From the NCBI RefSeq assembly GCF_016862275.1, contig NZ_BOMQ01000070.1, forward strand, positions 36,810 to 100,809: a stretch of 64,000 nt of DNA. Direction: 5' to 3'. This DNA comes from Actinoplanes nipponensis (GTDB lineage Bacteria > Actinomycetota > Actinomycetes > Mycobacteriales > Micromonosporaceae). Under the pieces are notes generated by a model that was given only the letters and a program-made list of their open reading frames with translations, had not been told where the DNA came from and did no database searches. A program made the translations under genes and the position numbers. Shown here piece after piece: positions 19,301 through 25,997 of the stretch; the stretch's first letter is position 1, and each line of letters starts with the position of its first letter.

Positions 19301-19405
19301 ACCGGCCGTCGGGTCGCTGCCGGTCAGGTCGGGCCATCCGCCGAGCTGGTCGGGGCGCAGTACGGCTGCTCTGAGCATTAAGGCGTCGTTGACGCTGCGA
19401 TACAT
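16391..19405 (-). CDS. lanB: Class I lantibiotic dehydratase
   Basis: A 1004-residue full-length LanB. The start ATG at 19405 follows GGGAGG at good spacing. The N-terminal glutamylation domain has the diagnostic RATTRATPYGLFAGVA near residue 90. The C-terminal elimination domain is recognisable from HYLKIYARPEDQTTI and WWFLRHADPEPHLRLRI. The enzyme dehydrates Ser/Thr in the precursor core using glutamyl-tRNA. Length and domain order are complete. A terminator-like hairpin separates it from the precursor gene, so expression may depend on partial read-through. Confidence 0.95.
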   Translation of the reverse strand: MYRSVNDALMLRAAVLRPDQLGGWPDLTGSDPTAGWRSWLTETLGIPGFAAALAHASPDLAERATAAISGTLSHTDARRVVLAVMRYLLRATTRATPYGLFAGVAPATASRRGRVRWGAAHRPVARLQASWLAAILDALESDVRLRPHLTVCANNLLVQRAGKVVLEYRAATSDPQGAPTHLRIKANDVIRAALAAAAAPIRWADLIGKLTADGTAPREGVERLIGQMVAQRLLLTSLRPPSTETDPLTHVVDQVEAAAADGGDVADLLDQLRQVRDLKMGHHRAPDEATAGAHLRDLREAVALMRPGHAVGIDLRLDCDLVVPTTVTAEASRAAAALTRLARSTSAGWRDWHARFLDRYGLHALVPVLDVIDAQVGLGYPHGFTGEPTDTASALTDRDQRLLALAQRAALRHEHEVILDDALLEDLAGAAPTEILPTAELTVRVHADSLQAITNGDFHLSIVRASQQAFSTTGRFLDMLGDTTRHQVATRTTDSPPASAGALLAQLSAVTRYTITLDVNRAARVLPYLIPVGEYHAPSPDTIGVDDIAVTADGHRLYLVSISRQRALQPVAVNTVEPVRHAHPLTRFLAEAPVALATRCSPVEWGPAAKTLPFLPALRYGRTLLSPARWLLTAADLPDRTAAWQRWDIALTAWLDAAGCPATVALGVGDQTIGLDLHEPAHRALLRDHLTRSPTALLRVIPDGDAWIGGHRHEIVIPLIATTPRPPAPRLVSPPVSVRAHGVLPGSDHHYLKIYARPEDQTTILNTHLPRLLAGYPGAGRWWFLRHADPEPHLRLRISGLPTEAVTGWTRELAEADLTRRVQWDTDFGEPGRFGSPAAYQATTAVFEADSAAVLAQLAVTGRRPASGWQALTAASMVDIVTAAIGDPTDALRWLIARTRAHRPAPPRSVYDQAIRLANPHDRSAVASLPGGENLMDRWAERHRTLTAWRDHLPAVSAVPPVELLPDLLHLHHVRVAGLDLDSERACLHLARAAALSWTTRSTP

Positions 19406-19449
19406 GGCGACCTCCCCAGGACGTGATCCGCTGGCAGCGGGTGGGGAAC

Positions 19450-19484
19450 GCCCGGCCCCGCGAGAATCTCTCCCGGGGCCGGGC
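19450..19484 (-). terminator. Hairpin between lanA and lanB, probable attenuator
   Basis: GCCCGGCCCCG (19450-19460) pairs perfectly with CGGGGCCGGGC (19474-19484); the loop contains a further GAGA/TCTC pairing. It lies 91 bp after the precursor stop and 45 bp before lanB. No strong T-run follows. Lantibiotic operons often use a leaky terminator here to make more precursor than enzyme. Confidence 0.65.
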
Positions 19485-19575
19485 ACTCCTGACTCTGATG
19501 TCGATGGCTCGCTCTACGACCTGGCCTTGTGGACCGGGCTGGCCAACTGAGCGGGCCATCGACGGATGTGACAGG

Positions 19576-19728
19576 TCAGCAACTGGTGCAGGCCGACGCG
19601 CAGGTGCTGCCGCAGTTGTCCTCGGTCATCTTGATGATGTGCTCGACGGTGCCGCCGGCCTCGATGAACTCGATGTCGAGGTCGAAGTCGTCGGCGGTGT
19701 CGGGCAGGGCTGTGGCGAGTTGGGACAT
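19576..19728 (-). CDS. lanA: FxLD-family lanthipeptide precursor
   Basis: A 50-residue precursor. The ATG at 19728 follows AGGGAGG with 5-nt spacing. The leader begins MSQLATALPDTADDFDLDIEF; FDLD is the family-defining FxLD motif, and an EAGG segment follows. The Cys-rich C-terminus TEDNCGSTCASACTSC has four Cys and six Ser/Thr, enough for up to four (methyl)lanthionine rings. The first possible ring, TEDNC, would enclose Glu, Asp and Asn, of interest because an isoaspartyl-type methyltransferase is encoded next door. No GG or PQ protease site is obvious and no protease gene is nearby. Confidence 0.93.
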   Translation of the reverse strand: MSQLATALPDTADDFDLDIEFIEAGGTVEHIIKMTEDNCGSTCASACTSC

Positions 19729-19806
19729 GACAACCTCCCTGGTAGGGGTGATGCAGACTTCCCCGGCGCTGCTCGGCATGGGCCGCTGAGGTGAGCGCCG
19801 AAGCTT

Positions 19807-21015
19807 CTAGGACCAGGCGACGGCGAGGACGCCGTGTCGCTTGGTGGTGTGCCACCCGGTCAGGCTGCTGGAGTCGGCGGTGTTCGGGCGGTACGCGATG
19901 TCGGCCGCGTTGCGCCGGTAGTAGCCGCCCGCCCACGCGCGGATCATGGCCAGTAGCTCGCCGCCGACCTGCTCGGCTTCCGGCCCGTGCGCGACGACGC
20001 CTGTTTCGTAGCCGCTGACGGTGTCCGGATTCTCGCGCTTGATGCGGTAGGCGATGGTGCCACCGCGCACCAGAGCCGGGGTGCCGTTACGCACCGTCCT
20101 GTCGACCACGCCCTGATCGACGGCGGCCTGCGCGGCGTGCACCATCGGCAGTTCCGGACCGTTGGTCAGCAGGTACAGCTCCAACTCGTCGGGCATGTCG
20201 AACGGCGTTCCCGACCAGCTCTCCACCGGTTTGGTGTTGAGCGCCTTCCGCAACGCCGGCACGTCGAAGGTGAGGGTGCTGTTCTGATCGACACGCAGCC
20301 CGACATCGGGGGTGACGGCGATCAGCTTCTCGGTGGCCGCGCCGTCGCCCTGCATCGGTACGAACGAGCCGAGCCGATAGTTGCTGGCCGTCAGGGTCGG
20401 ACTGCCAGCGATCCGGTCGAACGCGATGAGCCGGGTGATCGCGGCGAAGCGCAGCGGCACGACGATCCGGCCGTCCGGGGTGAGCTGATCGAGCCAGGCG
20501 GGCGGGATGTCCCACGCCCCGACAGTGACGATGATCCGGTCGTACGGCGCGTGTTGCGCCACGCCGTTGTCCGCGTCGGCGAGCACGACGTTGACGTGCT
20601 CGTACCCGGCCCTGGCCAGACCCGCGCGGGCACGGTCGACGACGTCGGCATCGATGTCCACCGTCGTCACCGAGCCAGTACGCCCGACGATCTCCGAGAT
20701 CAGTGCGGCGTTATATCCGCCGGACCCGATCTCCAGCACGTTCATCCCCGGCCGCACGTCGGCCTGTTCGAGCTGAATGGCCTGGATGTGAGAGGCCGAG
20801 ACCACACTGGTCTGCCGCCCTTCGGCATCGATCTTAGGCACCAGCGTGGTGTTGGTTTGATACACCTTCTCCAGTGGCTCGCCAGGGGCGAAGTCATGCC
20901 GGGGCACCGCGTTCATCGCCGCAGCGACGATGTCGGTGGTGATGAGACCCTCGTCGCGCAGGGCGGTCACCATCGCCTCACGCAAGGTCGCGGCGTCGTC
21001 AACCTGTGATGTCAT
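19807..21015 (-). CDS. FxLD-system methyltransferase (protein-L-isoaspartate O-methyltransferase-like)
   Basis: A 402-residue protein. The ATG at 21015 has AGAGGGA 9 nt upstream. The N-terminal two thirds is a PCMT-type fold: AAMNAVPRHDF, SHIQAIQLEQADVRPG, the SAM motif VLEIGSGGYNAAL, and a GAWDIPPAWLDQLTPDGRIV segment. A C-terminal extension of about 150 residues is typical of the FxLD-associated family. Related PCMTs in RiPP clusters methylate an Asp so that succinimide or isoAsp forms. It is the first gene of the operon; the 250-bp gap upstream must hold the operon promoter (TATGAAT about 45 bp before the start is a weak -10 candidate). Confidence 0.9.
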   Translation of the reverse strand: MTSQVDDAATLREAMVTALRDEGLITTDIVAAAMNAVPRHDFAPGEPLEKVYQTNTTLVPKIDAEGRQTSVVSASHIQAIQLEQADVRPGMNVLEIGSGGYNAALISEIVGRTGSVTTVDIDADVVDRARAGLARAGYEHVNVVLADADNGVAQHAPYDRIIVTVGAWDIPPAWLDQLTPDGRIVVPLRFAAITRLIAFDRIAGSPTLTASNYRLGSFVPMQGDGAATEKLIAVTPDVGLRVDQNSTLTFDVPALRKALNTKPVESWSGTPFDMPDELELYLLTNGPELPMVHAAQAAVDQGVVDRTVRNGTPALVRGGTIAYRIKRENPDTVSGYETGVVAHGPEAEQVGGELLAMIRAWAGGYYRRNAADIAYRPNTADSSSLTGWHTTKRHGVLAVAWS

Positions 21016-21265
21016 CAAGAAAATCCCTCTTGTCGAAAAGCTGCCGGATTCATATCTGGTTCGCCGAATGAACTGTCTAACGTCCCAGGTGGGTCGCGTT
21101 TCAGCCAGGCATCCGATCACCGCCTGGTCCTCGTTGGGTTTGCCGCCTGGAGTGGCGCCACCGGCGACATAGCGGACGGGGTCCACCGATCACCGGCGAG
21201 ACGACTCGGTTCGGTCCTCAACCGCCGCCGGCTGCGGCTGCGGCTCACGATCGGGTCTGAGGACT

Positions 21266-22252
21266 TCAGGTGAGTTGATGTTGGCGATGGTGGTCGAGGA
21301 AGAGTTGGTAGTCCTCTACTGCCGGGAACGGTCCGGTGAGCTTCCCGGGGTTGCGCAAGGTCACCAGTTCGTAGGCCAAGGGCTCTCCTGTCGCGGGGTC
21401 AAGGATGAGTAGGTCCCTGCTGACGCCGTTGTCGCTGTCGAAGCTGACCGCGACCCCGGCCCGGCCGACGCGGTCGACGGCGGTGCCGCGCCAGATCAGC
21501 TCGGAGTCGCGCAGCACGGCGAGGATCGTCGCGCGCTGGTCCCGGTTGGGGGTGTGCCAGCCGTAGATCTCCGCCGTGGCGCGGATACCGGCCTGGTCAC
21601 CGTTCTCCCAGGGCTGGATGTCGTTGATCTGGGAGGAGAGGAGGCCCGGGTCGGTGTTCACCGGCGCGCTCAGCGCGCCGGGCAGCCCGCCGGCAGGGAA
21701 GTCCTCGGTCGTGGTGGCCGGGTCGGCGGCGGGCTCGTCGCGCATGGTGATGACGCGTCCGGAGCCGTCGTCCGCCCGCCAGCGGCGGTAGTCGAACTCG
21801 ATTGTCTGGGTGGTGCCCAACCCGTCCGGTCCGATCGTGGTGTCGGCGGCCCACTGCCGCACGTGCAGGTAGGCGTACCGGCCACAATCGGGCGGGTCGC
21901 TCGGCGCGGCGCTCACCTGTTCGATCAACGCCCGCAGGTGTGGGCGGGCGGGCTCGGTGCCGTGGGGAAACTGCACGACGGTGGGACCGGTGGGCGGCCG
22001 GGTAGGCGCGGGCGCTGCGGGGGTCCGATCGGCGGTGGCGGTCGGGCACCCCGTAGACGGGTTCGAGACCGCCGAGGACGCAGCGGCTGAGGTCGCGGGT
22101 GCCACCGTGCTGGTGGTGGACGACCGGGTGATGGCAATGCCGCCAGCGACGCCGAGGACAACCACACCGGTCAGGGCGGCTGCGGTCACGCTGGCCCACC
22201 GACGTCGTGGTGCCGACGATCGCGTGGTCTGCGGATTGGCGGGGGCAGTCAC
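21266..22252 (-). CDS. Membrane-anchored protein, CU044_5270-like
   Basis: A 328-residue protein with a short cytoplasmic N-terminus, one transmembrane helix (about 22-43, AALTGVVVLGVAGGIAI), a Thr/Ser/Ala/Pro linker and an extracellular domain with FDYRRWRADDGSGR, DIQPWENGDQAGIRATAEIY and RDLLILDPATGEPLAYELV. The last motif, a statement about a stored property and its value, is typical of CU044_5270-like proteins that often accompany sigma factors. The GTG at 22252 follows GGAGG with 7-nt spacing. No sigma factor is next to it here. Function unknown. Confidence 0.75.
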   Translation of the reverse strand: MTAPANPQTTRSSAPRRRWASVTAAALTGVVVLGVAGGIAITRSSTTSTVAPATSAAASSAVSNPSTGCPTATADRTPAAPAPTRPPTGPTVVQFPHGTEPARPHLRALIEQVSAAPSDPPDCGRYAYLHVRQWAADTTIGPDGLGTTQTIEFDYRRWRADDGSGRVITMRDEPAADPATTTEDFPAGGLPGALSAPVNTDPGLLSSQINDIQPWENGDQAGIRATAEIYGWHTPNRDQRATILAVLRDSELIWRGTAVDRVGRAGVAVSFDSDNGVSRDLLILDPATGEPLAYELVTLRNPGKLTGPFPAVEDYQLFLDHHRQHQLT

Positions 22253-22409
22253 TTGACCGCCTCCTGACCGTCACCGGCCAGCGGCGCCCAGGCGCTGAAG
22301 GTGGCACCGATACGGCCGGTGTCGGTCTGTGGGACGGCGCGCAACGCGACGGCCCGGTGGGTCGAGGTCATCAGGTACGGGGCTCCTTGCCTAGTGTTCG
22401 TGGTGTGGT

Positions 22410-22432
22410 CCGGCGGGCACGTGGCCCGCCGG
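22410..22432 (-). terminator. Terminator-like hairpin after the 22435-22752 gene
   Basis: CCGGCGGGC and GCCCGCCGG form a perfect 9-bp stem with the 5-nt loop ACGTG, starting 2 nt after the minus-strand stop codon. It probably ends the long run that begins at the permease gene. Confidence 0.7.
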
Positions 22433-22434
22433 GC

Positions 22435-22752
22435 TCATTGGTTGGTGTCGGGCTCGCCGAGTGGCGAGGGCCGGGGCACCTTGGCGAGCTGCACGATCGC
22501 GACGGCGGCCAGGAGCATCGTGGCCGGGCGGTCCTGCTGTTGGCGCAGGCTGCGCCACACGTCGGCGACCGCTTCGAAGTCGGTGAAACCGGTGTCGAGC
22601 TGGGAACGCACCGCGCTGGTCGTTTCGACCAGTCGGCCGAGCATCGTGCGGTAGTCGTGCTGGGCTGCTTCGACCAGAGCACGAGGCGGCGGTTCCCGTT
22701 TCGCGTCGTCACCGCGTGGGGCGGAGGGGGCGCTCGACGTGGCGTCAGGCAT
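22435..22752 (-). CDS. Small helical protein, function unknown
   Basis: A 105-residue protein. The N-terminus is disordered (Ser/Ala/Pro/Arg); the rest is helical (ALVEAAQHDYRTMLGRLVE, FTDFEAVADVWRSLRQQQ, MLLAAVAIVQLAKVP). The ATG at 22752 lies inside the 3' end of the upstream methyltransferase gene, an 8-bp overlap that suggests coupling. GAGAG precedes the start. No domain is recognised. Confidence 0.65.
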   Translation of the reverse strand: MPDATSSAPSAPRGDDAKREPPPRALVEAAQHDYRTMLGRLVETTSAVRSQLDTGFTDFEAVADVWRSLRQQQDRPATMLLAAVAIVQLAKVPRPSPLGEPDTNQ

Positions 22753-23650
22753 GGTGGCTCTCTTCTCGATGGCAAGGCTCGGAATCGTGGAAATGACTCG
22801 TGGGCACTGCTGTTCGGCCCGTGGCCGGTACTCGGGCGGTGATGCCGAGAAGTTCCGGGCAGGTTGGAGAGTCCGGTGGCGTGTCGTCGGGGTCCGGCCA
22901 CCACCACTCGGCCGGGCAGATCGGGGCGGCCAGCTCGGACACCGCGCTGAACCAGTCGCGCAGTTCGTCCGCCGGGCGGGGGTACAGGCCGACGCCGAGG
23001 GTCTTCCACAGCGTGCAGAGCAGGTCCTGCGCGTTCCGGTCCTCGCCGTTGCGAGGTGGGGTGAGGTGGGTAGCGACCATCCAGCTATCCGGTGCGAGGC
23101 TCGCGGCGATCTGGGCGACGACCCACCACGGCGCGGCCGGATCGTCCATGAGGTCGAGCACGCCGGGCAGCACGGCGCACGGTTCGGCGAGGTCGAGGAA
23201 CTGGGCCGCTTCCCCGTCCAGGATGGTGCCGGGGTCGCTCGGGTCACCGTGGATCATGATGGCGGTCGGTTCGCTGCGGAGCTTCCGCTCGCCGTACAGC
23301 ACGGCGGCCCGGTCGTCGGCGGCGTACACCACCCGCGCCTGAGGTGCCAGCGTGTGAGTGGGCCACATGGTGGGCAGCCAACTGCCGATCTCGACGAACT
23401 GCCGCACGCCGAGTCCGGTGAGGTGGTCGACCGCGCGGACCCGGAACGCCACCGTCTCCCGGACGATGGTTTCGATCATCGGATAGGCGTCGGTGAACAC
23501 CTGCCAATGGATGCGGTCGGTCTCCAACGAGTGCATCCCGCCGAGGGCGTGATCACGGACCCGGTACAGCGCCGGCTGGTCCATGTCCTCAGCGCCGGGC
23601 CGAGCATCGCCAGCCCAGCCTGCTCGCCAGTTACCGAGGTAATCCCTCAT
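22745..23650 (-). CDS. Divergent SAM-dependent methyltransferase (former DUF574 family)
   Basis: A 301-residue protein whose ATG at 23650 follows GAGGAGGGAG. It aligns by eye with the second DUF574 protein upstream (24188-25006): RVWNYWLGG region versus YRVRDHALGG, and DIGTGLPTADNTHQV versus EIGSWLPTMWPTHTL. The SAM-binding loop is altered (EIGSWLP for DIGTGLP) and the following YVDNDP reads YAADDR. It may therefore have changed cofactor use or a non-catalytic role. A His/Ser/Glu-rich tail ends the protein. Confidence 0.75.
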   Translation of the reverse strand: MRDYLGNWRAGWAGDARPGAEDMDQPALYRVRDHALGGMHSLETDRIHWQVFTDAYPMIETIVRETVAFRVRAVDHLTGLGVRQFVEIGSWLPTMWPTHTLAPQARVVYAADDRAAVLYGERKLRSEPTAIMIHGDPSDPGTILDGEAAQFLDLAEPCAVLPGVLDLMDDPAAPWWVVAQIAASLAPDSWMVATHLTPPRNGEDRNAQDLLCTLWKTLGVGLYPRPADELRDWFSAVSELAAPICPAEWWWPDPDDTPPDSPTCPELLGITARVPATGRTAVPTSHFHDSEPCHREESHHA

Positions 23651-23834
23651 GGTGTTCTCCCTCCTCACAAGAGCCGGTGCGGCGGTGCGGCCACCACACG
23701 AGGTCACCCGCCGTTGGGGTTCAGGCCATCGCCGTCCCGGCGCGATCACCGCCACACGCGTCGGGCACCCTGATGACCTCGGGCAGGACGCCCCCGGGGG
23801 ATCGTGTCGTGGACATGTCATCTCCATCGCTGGG

Positions 23835-24191
23835 TCAGGCCCCTGGGTCGGTGGCGAGGGTGCTGGTCACGGGATGTGGTGGCATGGTCAGCGTGTGGAC
23901 GCCGAGGTGTTGGCCAGCGCAGTCGTGAATCTGTGTCAACATCCCGGCGTCGGCGAGCCTGGTCACCGCTTGCCGGAGCTCGGCTGGGTCCAGTCCGACG
24001 GCCAGGAGCAATCGGTGCACCGTGTACGGGTCGAGTTCGGCGGTCACGGTGCCGGGTCGCCGGGCCGAGGTTGCGAGATAATCGGCCACCTGGCGGAGCT
24101 GGCTGTCGGGGAAGCGCTGATGCACACGCGCCCGCCAGATCGCGGCGAAGGCATCGCCCTCGCCCCCAGCCCCGCCAGCGGTGTCGATCAT
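23835..24191 (-). CDS. Small helical protein, possible winged-helix fold
   Basis: A 118-residue protein. The ATG at 24191 overlaps the stop of the upstream methyltransferase (ATGA). It contains WRARVHQRFPDSQLRQVADYL and PYTVHRLLLAVGLDPAELRQ, then LADAGMLTQIHD and a short strand-like end, an arrangement that could be a winged helix. No family is recognised. Coupling suggests a joint role with the methyltransferase. Confidence 0.65.
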   Translation of the reverse strand: MIDTAGGAGGEGDAFAAIWRARVHQRFPDSQLRQVADYLATSARRPGTVTAELDPYTVHRLLLAVGLDPAELRQAVTRLADAGMLTQIHDCAGQHLGVHTLTMPPHPVTSTLATDPGA

Positions 24192-25006
24192 GGTTTCTTC
24201 GCCACCCCGCAGAACACATCCACCACGGCCGGGACACCAGCTACAGGGTCCGGGTCCGGTCGCCACAGGCTGCTGGAGACCACGCCGGGCTCGACGAGGT
24301 CCAGGCCCTGGAAGAAGCCGGCTATCTCGTCGGGATGGCGGGCGATGTACGGGGTGCCCGCCGCGATCGAGACGCGGGTGGCCTCGTTGCGGGCCTCAGG
24401 GCTGATGACGTTGGTACCGTCGTTGATCACGACATAGCTGCCCGACGGTAGGGCGGACACGAGTCGGTTGAGAATCGACTTGGCCTCGTTGTAGTCCTCG
24501 ACGTTGCCCAGGATCCCGAGCATCATCAGCCCAATCGGCTCGCCGAAGTCGAGGATCCTCTCTGCCTTGCGCAAGATGGTGTCCGGGTCGTGGACGTCGG
24601 CGTGGAGGTAGTCGGTGACGCCCTCCGGTGAGCTGGTCAGCAACGCCCGTGCGTGCGCCAACACCAACGGATCGTTGTCGACATAGACGATCCGCGCGTG
24701 CGGGTTGATCCGCTGGGCGACCTGGTGGGTGTTGTCAGCGGTCGGCAGGCCCGTACCGATGTCCAGAAACTGCTTGATCCCCACCTCGCCCGCCAGGTAC
24801 CGCACGGCGCGGGTGAGGAACCCTCGCGACTGCCGAGCAATATCGACGATGTCGGGGAAGAACTGCACGATCTGGTCGCCGAGTGCCCGGTCGGCGGGGA
24901 AGTTGTCCTTGCCGCCGAGCCAGTAGTTCCACACCCGAGCCGAATGCGGCACCGACGTATTGAGCGACGCAGAAGGCCACTCGCCGCCCGGAGGGTAGCC
25001 AGTCAT
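24188..25006 (-). CDS. SAM-dependent methyltransferase (former DUF574 / Methyltransf_19)
   Basis: A 272-residue member of the actinobacterial DUF574 methyltransferase family. Family motifs are intact: SVPHSARVWNYWLGGKDNFP at the N-terminus, FLDIGTGLPTADNTHQVAQ for SAM binding, IVYVDNDPLVLAHARALL, and GLMMLGILGNVED. The substrate of the family is not established. The ATG at 25006 overlaps a small upstream gene, and its stop overlaps the downstream gene, so it sits inside a coupled chain. Confidence 0.92.
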   Translation of the reverse strand: MTGYPPGGEWPSASLNTSVPHSARVWNYWLGGKDNFPADRALGDQIVQFFPDIVDIARQSRGFLTRAVRYLAGEVGIKQFLDIGTGLPTADNTHQVAQRINPHARIVYVDNDPLVLAHARALLTSSPEGVTDYLHADVHDPDTILRKAERILDFGEPIGLMMLGILGNVEDYNEAKSILNRLVSALPSGSYVVINDGTNVISPEARNEATRVSIAAGTPYIARHPDEIAGFFQGLDLVEPGVVSSSLWRPDPDPVAGVPAVVDVFCGVAKKP

Positions 25007-25209
25007 GACGCGCGCCCTTGCGGCCTGAGCGTCGTGGGGGTGTGCCGCCGCAGTACGGGGGACTGAGACAGCGGCACACCCCCGGACGCCACCGCGACCG
25101 CCGGTGTGTCAGGTGCGCGGTCGGGTGGTGCTGGTTGCACGCCCCGGCGGTGCCAGGCCGGGGTGCAACCGGGTGGGGCTGTGGCGGGTCGGTGCTGGTC
25201 GGTGGTCAT
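25003..25209 (-). CDS. Small Pro/Arg-rich protein joined by ATGA at both ends
   Basis: A 68-residue frame beginning MTTDQHRPATAPPG, rich in Pro, Thr, Arg and Ala, probably disordered. Its ATG at 25209 overlaps the stop of the GPP34 gene (ATGA), and its TGA overlaps the ATG of the methyltransferase gene (ATGA). Exact overlaps at both ends are unlikely by chance and argue for a real, translationally coupled gene or a coupling spacer. No domain is recognised. Confidence 0.5.
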   Translation of the reverse strand: MTTDQHRPATAPPGCTPAWHRRGVQPAPPDRAPDTPAVAVASGGVPLSQSPVLRRHTPTTLRPQGRAS

Positions 25210-25997
25210 CCCATTGCCGCTACGGCCAGGTCACCGCGACCGGCGTCCACCGCCTGCACCACGGCGGTGATGGTCGAGTGCTCGTGCTTCATGGCGACGT
25301 GCCACAGCCATTCGGTCAGGTCATGGGTGGAGAGGTTGCCGTCGTAGAGGAATTCCGCCAGCTCGAGCGCGGCGATCAGACCGCACAGGGCCGCGCACTC
25401 GTCGTCGGGTGCCGTCCGTCGGACCCGGCCTTGCTGTGTGTAATACAGGACCGCGTCACGGATGCGGCCTCGGGCGCGGACGGCGTAGCCGTAGTGCACG
25501 GCCAGGTGAGTCTCGGTCCTGATCAATCCGCCCAGCCGGCGGCGCTCGGTGCGCTTCAACAGCCCCACGGCCACCAGCCCACCGCGGACCCGCTCGTACA
25601 GGTCGGGGACGGCGAACGCGCGTAACCACGCCCGAAGCTGGTCTCCGCTGCGGTGCTCGCGCACGATGCGCTCAACGGCGTCCATCGCGGCGTCCAGCGG
25701 CGCGCTACCGGCAGGGCCAGACTGCATCACCGTCAGCCGTCCCGGTTCTTCCCGCCATTCCAGGCGGAATTGGTCCCAGGTGTAGCCGACCGCGACGTAC
25801 CCCTTGAGCGACAGCTCCAGCAGCAGCGCCCCGGCCAGGCCGATCGCGAGGGCCTGCGGGTTGGTCAGGAGGGCGCCGGTGTCGTCGTCGTGGGCGAGGA
25901 GGTACAGCTCGGCGTGCAGCGGCAGGACCGCTTTCGGGTCGAGGCGGTTCGGTGTGGGCACGGCGCTGGCCTTGTCAGCAGTCAGGAACACGGTCAT
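25206..25997 (-). CDS. GPP34 (Golgi phosphoprotein 3-like) family protein
   Basis: A 263-residue helical protein. The ATG at 25997 overlaps the acetamidase stop (ATGA). Family features are LPLHAELYLLAHDDDTGALL near the N-terminus, ALAIGLAGALLLELSLKGYV, and a basic segment LLKRTERRRLGGLIRTE. Eukaryotic relatives bind phosphoinositides; bacterial GPP34 proteins are common in actinomycetes and mostly uncharacterised. Peripheral membrane association is a reasonable inference. Confidence 0.85.
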   Translation of the reverse strand: MTVFLTADKASAVPTPNRLDPKAVLPLHAELYLLAHDDDTGALLTNPQALAIGLAGALLLELSLKGYVAVGYTWDQFRLEWREEPGRLTVMQSGPAGSAPLDAAMDAVERIVREHRSGDQLRAWLRAFAVPDLYERVRGGLVAVGLLKRTERRRLGGLIRTETHLAVHYGYAVRARGRIRDAVLYYTQQGRVRRTAPDDECAALCGLIAALELAEFLYDGNLSTHDLTEWLWHVAMKHEHSTITAVVQAVDAGRGDLAVAAMG

